Below, piece by piece: positions 1 to 9,218 of a stretch of 16,319 nucleotides of DNA (the stretch's first letter is position 1; every line of letters begins with the position of its first letter). The notes beneath the pieces are model-generated. The model did not search any database. It was not told the origin of the DNA and saw only the letters and a program-made list of their open reading frames with translations. The DNA lies in assembly GCA_015501075.1 (NCBI GenBank), contig JADNYJ010000672.1, positions 1-16,319 on the forward strand. The letters run 5' to 3'. The position numbers were made by a program, and so were the translations under genes. The stretch is from Gymnopilus junonius. Its lineage: Eukaryota > Basidiomycota > Agaricomycetes > Agaricales > Galerinaceae.

Positions 1-170
1 TTCAGAAATATCATTGCATCAGCCTCGATGGAGAAAGACTTAACGATACGACTATGGTTCGATGAATGAAATGTATAAGCATCAGACCAACCTTCATCAC
101 CATCCTGGCAGTATGTAAATGCAAGCACGGGAGATGACAATGCAAGGCACAAGCGCGGCAGTGTCTTCAT
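1..170 (-). other. Uncertain open frame running off the left edge
   Basis: On the minus strand an ATG at 170-168 opens a frame of 56 codons with no stop before the window edge. Its first 20 or so residues are hydrophobic enough to resemble a signal peptide (begins MKTLPRLCLALSS). A competing reading is an exon starting after a possible acceptor (..ctgccag) near 106, with an upstream ATG at about 230. I recognise no family and cannot tell a gene 5' end from chance. It would be tandem with, and downstream of, the HYPK-like gene. Bases 171-394 hold only the 3' flank of that gene. Confidence 0.2.
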
Positions 171-394
171 GAATTGGATACCGAGAATATCTCATACGAG
201 CATGACCTACCCTAGTTCCAAAACGTTCCATACTCTGTGATATTTAGAGAGGTGTTGAAATGCGCCTTAAAGCATAAATAGACGATGTGAAGCGATTTTT
301 TTTTGCATGGAGGCCAAAGACATATACACGTGTTCCACCAGACGGGCGCGCTAATTCACACTTAAAAAACAAAAGCGACGCGCATTCGAAGAGA

Positions 395-866
395 TTATTG
401 AGGAGTTGCGACCAAGGCTCTGAGGGCCTTTCCCAGGTCTGCATCATTCGCAGCCAATATCTTTTCTGCTTGACTTCGTGAGACTTCGAATTCATGTACC
501 TAAGTTCAAAATCATGAGAGAACATCATGCATAACGAGAACCGATGCTTACTATGAGATCAATATCTTCACGCTTAAGGACAGGCGCATTAGCCTCTCGC
601 GAATGAGTAGGTGATTTGGCAGGAGGTTTATCAAGAAAGCCTCCTGAGCGAAAGGCTTCCTCCATTTTATGTTTGGAATATGAGAATCCATCTATGTACT
701 GAATGCGTGATCATGGGATCGCCAGGGATAAATTTCAAATGAGGGTATTTGGACGAGAAAGACGATTAATCACGACGAGAGTAAGTTGAGTGGGAAAATG
801 CAGATAAAACGGAAGGCATACGTTCGCAATCACCTCTGACTCGAGTCTTCCATTTGAACGGGACAT
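395..866 (-). CDS. HYPK: HYPK-like NatA-associated protein with C-terminal UBA domain
   Basis: Three exons on the minus strand, 866-822, 698-552 and 499-395, give a 98-residue protein. The introns (699-821 and 500-551) have GT-AG ends and the phases join cleanly. Residues 13-30 (start EVIANYIDGFSYSKHKMEEA) resemble the N-terminal region of fungal HYPK proteins. Residues 59-98 form a short UBA-type helical domain (EDIDLIVHEFEVSRSQAEKI, then alternating A/L/N ending KALRALVATPQ). HYPK binds the NAA15/NAA10 N-terminal acetyltransferase at the ribosome and modulates its activity; that role is inferred from the family, not from the sequence. The gene is divergent from polyubiquitin. The small, split exons make it easy to miss. 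First intron (123 nt) is longer than the others here, so the exon 1 assignment is a little less sure than exons 2 and 3. Confidence 0.82.
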
Positions 867-2692
<1,826 letters not shown>

Positions 2693-2790
2693 AGTATCGT
2701 TGGATAGGAATGCTACTTAGTCTGGATGGTCTGGCAGCATTTACCATATTCAGAGTCCTCGTATCTAGTCATCGCCGAGTCATTGTAATA

Positions 2791-3842
2791 TTATGTATTC
2801 ATAACTTCTTTATGTGATTCTGAGTTATCTGTAGTTGGCTGAGGTTTCCTTCGCCTCCTTTTCTTCTTTCTTTTCACATCATCAGGTGCGGGGCCCATAC
2901 CTTGCTCGGTGTCTTCCTCATCCCCAGAATCCTCAGCTTTCCTTTTAGAACCTACAATGGCAGCATTCGTAGACGATGGCCTGACTTCCTGTGTTCGTGG
3001 TTTGGTAGTCTCGACCGTTTTCTTCTTCTTTATACTTAGAGGATTTGGGCCCTTTCGTTTCTTTTTTGGTTGTTCTGGCTGAGCGTCAGAACCTACAAGC
3101 GCAAGGTCTGAAGAAGTCACGTGTAGATTTTGTTCTTCATTCTGAGTGGTACGTGAATGCAGGAACTTGCTGAAATTAGAGGTACTTACCAGTGCTTTTG
3201 CTCGCAATGTAATATCGCTGGGAGGTTCGAGGACCATTACAGAGCGATTCATATGAACGATGGGAGTGGCAGGGACAGATCGTAATTTGACTCGAAGTGG
3301 ATGGGACTGTGTTGCCACTACGTATCGGTGCTTATTTTTGTCGCCTACATGATAATATGAGCGAAGTACAACTAATACGACAGAATTCCAACGGACCAAC
3401 GACACTCGTGAGGCACTCGTCCCCAGGTATGGGTTCCCTGTGGTTGCATTTCCTTCGCTCGAATGTCTTTGCAAGGTCGACAGCGGGTTGCTGCGATTTC
3501 CCTTGCAAGTATAGTTCATGGATACAACACTGGGTAATCACTAAAGAACGGGATGTTTCGTTAGAAGCCATTGATAAATCTTACCAAGTTCAGGACACGC
3601 ACTTGGTTTCACATCTCCGTGCAACACTGTCTGAATCTGCTTCACGAAATCGCTTGTCTGGGACACGCCTGCTTTACACATTTCGGAGTCAACTGAAAGG
3701 CATATGTTATGAATATCTCAGATGGCATGCAAGAAGAGCCTAGACCAGGCGTACCAAGAGCTTGGTAGGGTTGTCGAAATCCGAATGACATGGAGTATAA
3801 GTGCATAAGCTTGCGGTAGGCTTTTGCTCGTTTTTGGCGCAT
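2791..3842 (-). CDS. UTP23: rRNA-processing protein UTP23 (PIN-like, SSU processome)
   Basis: Five minus-strand exons (3842-3755, 3692-3603, 3540-3397, 3344-3190, 3141-2791) give 275 residues. The N terminus (MRQKRAKAYRKLMHLYSMSF) is the typical UTP23 start. A PIN-like fold follows, roughly residues 20-145, with Asp31 and Glu68. Cys65, Cys91, His93 and Cys102 fit the CCHC zinc site known in this family. The segment around 128-145 (VPATPIVHMNRSVMVLEPPS) and the late basic motif KKKRKGPNPLSIKKKK are also family hallmarks; the tail is Lys/Arg-rich and probably nucleolar and RNA-binding. UTP23 acts in early 18S rRNA maturation, near release of snR30/U17. At residue 121, in V-A-T-Q-S, the family's usual acidic residue (TQD) is Ser. 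The fourth intron (3142-3189, 48 nt) is in frame with no stop, so its removal is inferred from its GTAAGT..CAG ends. Divergent from EMC7, 102 bases between start codons. Confidence 0.93.
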
Positions 3843-3944
3843 ATTACAGGATTTGTGAATGAAAGAGAGAAAGGAAGAGTAATTACGTATTTGGTCCTAT
3901 TGATCGCTCCTGAGTGTTTCTCTCTTGAACTATTTCCTTTGTAC
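3843..3944. promoter_or_regulatory. Compact divergent promoter UTP23 / EMC7
   Basis: Only 102 bases lie between the two start codons, so both transcripts must start from a shared short promoter or overlap in their 5' UTRs. No TATA box is evident. The pairing may couple expression of the two genes; that is an inference from spacing. Confidence 0.5.
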
Positions 3945-4957
3945 ATGGCACGGCCATTTCTTTTACTACGGATTCTGTCATGGTAGTGCAATCTCTTCTT
4001 TGTATGGCAGGCACCTGTGACCTTTTTTTCTTGCAATAGTATCGCGCTTGCCGTCGCATTTGACATAACAGGCAAGGTATCATGGAATGACGTTTGTCCC
4101 AGTACGTGTCAATATATTATACAGTTTTCTACGAAGCTTTGAATACTTCTTTGTAAAGGTGCCACTATTCTTGGGCAAGCCAAGGCATCACTGGATGAAG
4201 GTGTTTTTACTGGCGGTATTACAGCCAATGGACAATTTACGATGTAGGCCTTCGTCCAATTGCTGCTTCGTCTTCCACCCTTACATGGCCATAGACCTGA
4301 TGTTCCTGAAGGAACCTATCTCTTGTCCATAATCTCACACGACTTTGCTTTTGATCAGGTATGTCGACCCTTAGAAACTTCGAACTACAGCGGTCTGACA
4401 AGTCTTCATTCAGTTACGGATAGATATAACAAACTCGAGCCTGCCGAAAGTTCGACCTTACATCCCTGGCACTCCCGTGAACCCGCCATCGTCCATCCTT
4501 CTTCCTTATCCTATTGTTTTGTCTGCGAAGGAAAAGGCTGATTACTTTGTTCCTCCTGAGAGGTTCAATCTTGCGGGTATGTTCGCGAACCCAATGATGC
4601 TTCTTATGGTCGGTGTTGGGGTAATGATGTTGGCAATGCCCTACCTCATTGTGAGTCCAAACTGAAGCTTCTCCATTACTTATTCATGGGCATTTCCAGA
4701 AAAATATGGATCCCGAAGCCCTCGAGGAGTTAAAGGAAAAGCAAGCTAAGATGGGCAGTATACAAAGCGCCTTCCAAAGTGGAGATATCAAGGCTGGGTA
4801 TGGAGTGTCCAATTGTGGAGTAAAAATATTTACCTATATCAACAGACTCTCCTCTATCATGGCCGCCGCAGAAGAACAGACAGCTAGCAACAGTACACCG
4901 ACACAGGCCAACAGGGGAGGAAGCAGGACTCGAGGAAACAAGAAAACGAAGCGATGA
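3945..4957 (+). CDS. EMC7: ER membrane protein complex subunit 7
   Basis: Seven exons (3945-3982, 4040-4101, 4159-4243, 4295-4358, 4414-4650, 4700-4797, 4846-4957) give 231 residues, close to the usual EMC7 length. Residues 1-19 (MARPFLLLRILSCIALAVA) are a signal peptide. Residues about 20-85 form the lumenal beta-sandwich of the family, with the pattern GQFTIPDVPEGTYLLSI and SHDFAFDQ. A transmembrane helix covers about 141-163 (MFANPMMLLMVGVGVMMLAM, then PYLI), followed by the cytosolic segment DPEALEELKEKQAKM and a basic tail ending RGNKKTKR. EMC7 is part of the EMC insertase, which places membrane proteins in the ER membrane. Phases agree across all six introns (48-57 nt). Exon 1 codes for only 12 residues and part of a thirteenth, and the signal peptide is split by intron 1. 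Its 3' end converges on the next gene with 200 bases between stops. Confidence 0.92.
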
Positions 4958-5157
4958 TAGTTCCATAGTTATTGTACACTTCTAAGGATAGACATTCAAT
5001 ATATACAGTAGCTATGCGACTGAAAGGTTCAACTCAGAGATTCCTGGTTACGTGGGTTTTGGGCTTTGATAAGTGGGATTAGTTGCTACATTGCTAGCCA
5101 GAGGAGGATACTGAAGGGCTTTCCGAAGTATGGCATTCCTGTTTTTAATTAGGTGAG

Positions 5158-5637
5158 TCAGTGCATAGGGATACAGTACATGTAATACCGATTTCTATAC
5201 AACGCCAAAACGTTATGTGCAGACTTGCGGTCTCCATACGAGGCGCTCATTGATCTGCGGATGAGATGAGGCTTGTAGTGGTTGGGAATTGAGATGATGA
5301 TGACATACTGGTCATTGCTGGTCGTCTCGATGATATACATGGTGCTGTTACGAGTCCCAGTTTCATTTTCTGCTGCAGCACCTGGAGCTTCTTCGAGTTT
5401 AAGACCAGTTACTGAGAGACCTTTAGAAATGCTTTGGATAGTTGGATTCGCAGAGTGGTCAAACACCAGAACATGCTCATCAGGATGGGATGGTAGGAGA
5501 GATAAAGGAGAATCGTCTGCATAATGGTATTGGATTACTGGATGTCCGAGCGTATTCGACAGGGCCCCAGAAGGTAGACCAGAAAGAGATGAGTGAGCGA
5601 GGAGGACGTAGAATGGCGGGTTTGAACGATCGGACAT
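5158..5637 (-). CDS. Unrecognised protein, probably conserved in basidiomycetes
   Basis: The frame opens with ATG at 5637-5635 (MSDRSNPPFYVLLAHSSLSG) and ends at TGA 5160-5158. Read through it is 159 residues. A likely 54-nt intron at 5308-5255 (GTATGT..CGCAG, in frame, no stop) would reduce it to 141. Visible features: a block at residues 33-49 (PVIQYHYADDSPLSLLP), then EHVLVFDHSANPTIQSISKG, VTGLKLEEAPGAA, and a hydrophobic MYIIETTSND near 105. There is no signal peptide or membrane helix, and Cys is almost absent. It looks like a small soluble protein. I cannot assign a family; the general impression of similarity to basidiomycete hypothetical proteins is from memory and unverified. An open frame continues upstream of the ATG but without another ATG. 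It is divergent from the CAP gene. Confidence 0.7.
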   Translation of the reverse strand: MSDRSNPPFYVLLAHSSLSGLPSGALSNTLGHPVIQYHYADDSPLSLLPSHPDEHVLVFDHSANPTIQSISKGLSVTGLKLEEAPGAAAENETGTRNSTMYIIETTSNDQYVIIISIPNHYKPHLIRRSMSASYGDRKSAHNVLALYRNRYYMYCIPMH

Positions 5638-6027
5638 GATGGATGCGTCTATAACGGTGGCGGTGATCCCACCAAGTCTCAAGACGCGTCGACAACTATT
5701 TACGTCTCGACTCCCAACACTAGAATGGCGACCGGTACAAAATACGACAAGGATGAGAGCAGGTGAACTTTCTGGTCTGATTTCAGTATGTAGCTTGCAG
5801 TTTCGCGGCGGCTAAGGGCAATGTGGAAATGTGGTGGGGCAACAGATGGTCTCGTAGCAACCCCTATGACAACAACCTCGCGGAGTAGCGGTTCACGAAC
5901 GCGCTCTTCTTTCTTGCCTGTACACGTATCCCTTCAAGAGGCGTTCGCTCTTTCTTCGTCATTTTATCCTTTCATTTCTTTCGCTCTCCCGAGCCCACAT
6001 TCCTTTTATCACACTCTTTCTTCGGGC
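5638..6027. promoter_or_regulatory. Divergent intergenic region, unknown gene / CAP gene
   Basis: About 390 bases without a supported gene. The right-hand half (about 5905-6020) is strongly pyrimidine-rich (repeated tttctt / ctctttc), a common feature of fungal 5' leaders, and runs up to the CAP ATG. The frame is open from 5821 into the CAP gene, but starting there would bury the signal peptide, so I treat it as leader. Confidence 0.4.
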
Positions 6028-7392
6028 ATGGCAAGAGCTAATTTGCTTATTTCTTTTCTCGCTCTTGCTTGTCTTCCGAGCAGCCTCGCTGGCCCGGCTT
6101 GCGCTAGAAAGTACCATGGGGTCACTAACTGTGTTGCGGTATGCAAGTCTAGGTGGGGTTGGACTGGCAGTATGATGGGTACCGACCCTTGGGGCTCGGT
6201 GGTCAGGAAAGTCGACACACCAGAGAGCTGGGATGCTGTTATTTCCCAAGCCTGTGGTAGTCCCGTTGTGTAGGCCTTATCTTCAACCCATTCCTAAATT
6301 ACTTACTGACATATTCAATCAGTGCAACCTCTACAGCATCCAGTATATTTACTAGCTCATTCACAGAGAGCACAGCTTCACCGACAAGGAATGTCATTTC
6401 GGCCGCTGTGGCAGCCAGCGCGACAACGAGCGCCTCTGTTGCTATTATAACCACCACTTCTGTTCCGCATGCCCCATCGAGTTCTACGTCCTCGGTAGTT
6501 AAAAAGACAACTTTGGGGCTTCTCGCTTCTTCCCGCCATACGACATCTGCTGTTGCTCAAGTGCAGACAAGCTCGGTAAATAAGCCAGCGCAAAGCCCGG
6601 TTGCAACCACGAAAACTGCCCAAAATACGCCGCCACCTGCCCCCAAAACATCTGCGCCCCATAATACGCCTGCTCCATCCCCTTCTCCTTCTCCTGCCTC
6701 TGCCCCTGCCCCAGCTTCTGGAAACGATGGTACCACTTCAAATGCTGATATTCAAGCATACCTTGCTGGACACAACACCATCAGGGCTCAGCATGGCGCT
6801 TCCCCCTTACTTGGAATGATAACTTGGCTTCTAAGGCTCAGCAGTGGGCGAACAACTGCAAGTTCGTGCACTCTGGCGGCTCCTTAGGACCATTTGGAGG
6901 TTGGTCTCTTGACCAGATCATATTATTCACGAAACTGACAGGTTGAACAACAGAGAACCTGGCTGCCGGAACTGGGTCTGACTATGGCATTGCAACCGCT
7001 ATCAAGTCCTGGACCGACGAAGTTTGTAAGTACGATGAAACCCCAGCAAGAGGCAACTTGTTCATCATTTACAGCTCAATATAACCCTAACAACCCGGTT
7101 CCATCTCACTTTACACAAGTTGTATGGAAAGCAACGACCGAGGTGGGATGCGCTGTCCAATCCTGTTCTGGGATCTTCGCTGCTAGCTTCGGCGTATGTT
7201 TTTGCGTATACGATCAGCAGTCTGTGTTTGACTTACGCGCTCCTATTCAAGCTCGCCAAATTCTTTGTCTGCGAGTACTCTGTCCAAGGGAATGTCATTG
7301 GAGAGTTTGCGTAAGTTTTTTGCTATTTATTAATCGGATGCAAACTCTGATAGATCTTATTTATTACATACAGTCAAAATGTCCAGGTCTAG
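6028..7392 (+). CDS. Secreted CAP/PR-1-like protein with apparent one-base frame break
   Basis: Exons 6028-6269, 6323-6899, 6954-7025, 7075-7193, 7252-7310 and 7374-7392. Residues 1-21 (MARANLLISFLALACLPSSL, then A) are a signal peptide. An N-terminal module with four Cys (residues about 22-78, containing CVAVCKSRWGW and TDPWGSVV) precedes a Ser/Thr/Pro/Ala-rich linker, probably O-glycosylated. The CAP domain starts at HNTIRAQHG (about 6770). Its conserved pieces are all present: ENLAAG, SHFTQVVW (with the metal-site His), GCAVQSC, and VCEYSVQGNVIGEF. CAP proteins are secreted and often bind sterols or lipids. Between 6802 and 6812 the frame slips: the downstream CAP sequence is one base out of phase, and unspliced reading stops at TAG 6885-6887, giving about 268 residues without a complete CAP domain. 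No intron accounts for the shift. It is either a real inactivating deletion or an assembly error; all later splice phases remain consistent. Confidence 0.82.
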
Positions 7393-8163
7393 ACTCCTAA
7401 CTTTGCTCTGATTCTTTTTCTTGATCTTTTCATACGCCTTGTATGGTTTGTTTCGTGAGATGCGTGCATCTGGATGCCGTTTCCCTTTTCTTGTTCCCTT
7501 CATTTCTTTTTGGAGCGATCTCTCGTCTAAAGGCAATCAAGTCCTCCAATTGTAATACCTACACATTCTCAGACTTGACCTTTTTCATCTGTATTAGTAG
7601 TAGTAGCCTCAGGCTGGTCATCCGTATTTATGGTTGACCGCCCGTGGTGCTGGGTTGTTACCTGCCTGGCAATGTCCGAGACACTGGCTGCTCGCTATTG
7701 TCGTCGGGCTCCTGGGCACATATATAATTCCTTAAATACAAAAACTTGCAGGAGCATGAATGAGAATATATGAATCTAAACTGTCTCCTTAGATTTTTTT
7801 ATTGAGGCTTGGCGAGTCATAAAACGTCGAAATGTTATCTGCCACAGCCAATGGCAGGTAACATGGCAGGTAACATTTGCGTGAGTTACCCACCCTCGCA
7901 CTGTTCGAGCATACCTCTCATGTTCAAAACTATTTTATTATCATTTTACTAACTGTGCAAATGCTAAGCTAGGCTTTGCCACCATCATTAAGGTGAAAAT
8001 GCCCGGGTGGCGGAAGCCAGGGACATTCTGAAAGGTCTGGTTGTGTGTTTAATTGTGCGCCGCAAGCGAAAAAATATATATTAAAGAGCCGAGAGCTGCA
8101 AACAAGAGCCACGAACAATTGTAGGCATTGCATCTCATTGGGTAAATAGTTGGAATTGAGACG
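7393..8163. other. Gene-free tract after the CAP gene
   Basis: About 770 bases with no frame I can support. The first 250 are T-rich and probably the CAP 3' UTR. A local inverted repeat with a direct repeat lies at 7830-7878. The A/T-rich stretch near 8070-8090 (aaaaaatatatattaaag) is unremarkable. Confidence 0.5.
7830..7878. repeat. Hairpin-forming inverted repeat with a tandem 12-mer
   Basis: The 14-mer at 7830-7843 (aaatgttatctgcc) is the reverse complement of 7865-7878 (ggcaggtaacattt) with one mismatch. The core ggcaggtaacat occurs twice in tandem, at 7853-7864 and 7865-7876, so two alternative hairpins can form. The same decamer in reverse (gttacctgcc) occurs once more near 7658. It may be a remnant of a mobile element; there is no other evidence. 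Confidence 0.55.
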
Positions 8164-8296
8164 TACTGTTGCATTTCATTCAATTCACCACCCCCTGTGA
8201 CCTGTGACCTGCCCGGTGAAATGCCAGGTTCACCAGGTGGGCTTGGGACCTGTGACCTACCTAAAATTTCACCGGTCTTACGGAGTTGTCGTGGTG

Positions 8297-8319
8297 GACT
8301 GGTGGGTTCGATTCTCACC
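8297..8319 (+). other. tRNA T-arm-like / B-box sequence
   Basis: Within the candidate element, ggtggg-ttcgatt-ctcacc can fold as a six-pair stem with the seven-base loop typical of a tRNA T-arm, and it fits the RNA polymerase III B-box pattern GGTTCGANTC. I could not find matching acceptor or anticodon arms upstream, so it is not a tRNA gene. It may be a tRNA-derived fragment or chance. Confidence 0.3.
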
Positions 8320-8514
8320 TGATGTGTTCTTTTTCGACTACTTACGTAGCAATCATCTGTCCGATTTTGGTAGCATGATATCAAACCCAGTTATGAAGAC
8401 TCGGACATTGACCTCTAAGCCACAAAATACTTAGTTTAACTAATTACAGTCTCACAACTTTTATTTCTAGTAATTTAAGAATGCCAGAGTGGCAGTTCAC
8501 CAGTTCTGGGGTGA

Positions 8515-8538
8515 TTTTTGCGATTTTAAGCGCAAAAA
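8515..8538. repeat. Perfect 8-bp hairpin inside the candidate element
   Basis: TTTTTGCG at 8515-8522 pairs exactly with CGCAAAAA at 8531-8538 around an 8-base loop. A further imperfect pairing (agtggc near 8489 with gccact near 8569) encloses it, so the middle of the element could form an extended stem. Confidence 0.5.
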
Positions 8539-8663
8539 TGACCAAATTTATGGCCATCAAATGGTTTCGCCACTCGGCCTTGTGACCACGGACAAATGTG
8601 ACATTTCGCCGATTTTGGAGGGCCTGTGACCCGTGACCGGTGAATTGAACGAAATGTGCAGTA

Positions 8664-9143
8664 TTGCGTTCAGAAAACCTGGAGGACCATTCAGAGTCCA
8701 ATCCAGAGTGACAGACGTGATGAGCATTCAAGCTCCACTTAGACCTTCTGTATATGTGGGCAGCACTGATGCTACTGCCAGCATGCCGTCCATTCGGCTT
8801 GTCAGCGGAACTTCAAATGAACCGTGACTGCCATGTGACTCTCGTTTCAATCTCCCCATCCTTTCACTTTTGAGACGCGGAAATGCTCCTGTTGCTTGCA
8901 CTTTCAACTTTTCGTTAAAAAAACTTTGCAAATCTAAAGAGAATGTAAAGTTGTACATCTCCGTAAAATTTTAGCTCTCCAGAGCATGTGCAAGATTTGA
9001 TATCGATTTTTCTATGTTTCCGTTTCAAACTCCCGACGAATCATAGTAATATGGAAATAACGCAGACTTGAATAAATTCTCCTTTTTTCTCTTCTTTTCT
9101 CTTTTTTCCCCTTTTGGATACCCAGTACTATGGTGGGGAAAAC
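8664..9143. other. Gene-free tract upstream of DLT1
   Basis: No supported coding frame; short open frames on both strands show no recognisable motif. A pyrimidine-rich run (about 9080-9115, repeated cttttttctc) lies closer to DLT1 and may belong to its promoter. Confidence 0.4.
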
Positions 9144-9161
9144 CCAATAAATATTTATTGG
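9144..9161. promoter_or_regulatory. Perfect CCAAT/ATTGG palindrome before DLT1
   Basis: The 18 bases CCAATAAATATTTATTGG equal their own reverse complement. Each end is a CCAAT box, the core recognised by the fungal HAP/NF-Y complex, facing outwards in opposite orientations with an A/T-only centre. It lies 58 bases before the DLT1 ATG and is followed by TATA-like gataaataaag at about 9177-9187. Regulatory use is inferred from position and motif. Confidence 0.45.
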
Positions 9162-9218
9162 CATGTCGTCAGAGGAGATAAATAAAGACAAAGCTTAACC
9201 GATGTGGCTTTCAAGTTC

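Larger units (their letters stand above)
8164..8663. mobile_element. Candidate TA-flanked MITE-like element
   Basis: About 500 bases bounded by imperfect terminal inverted repeats. The left end is at 8166-8189 (CTGTTGCATTTCATTCAATT, then CACC); the right end at 8639-8661 reads, in reverse, CTGCACATTTCGTTCAATTC, then ACC. The inner 14 bases match at all but one position. Each end abuts a TA dinucleotide (8164-8165 and 8662-8663), as expected of a Tc1/mariner-type target duplication. No transposase is encoded. The interior carries six copies of GTGACC (8197, 8204, 8252, 8582, 8626, 8633), clustered near the ends, and a nested hairpin. A TA duplication alone can arise by chance, so other copies in the genome are needed to prove mobility. 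Confidence 0.5.

Noticed and set aside
5821..6027. N-terminal extension of the CAP gene by 69 codons
   Set aside because: It would put a signal peptide in the middle of the protein, and the DNA is a pyrimidine-rich leader.
8240..8330. tRNA gene
   Set aside because: Only a T-arm can be folded; no acceptor, D or anticodon arm could be matched.
8049..8384. 111-residue minus-strand frame
   Set aside because: It overlaps the inverted end and repeated GTGACC copies of the candidate element; the translation is repeat-derived (SPPGEPGISPG) and matches no transposase.
8728..8958. 76-residue minus-strand frame
   Set aside because: No recognisable motif, no splice context and no upstream promoter signal; best treated as chance.
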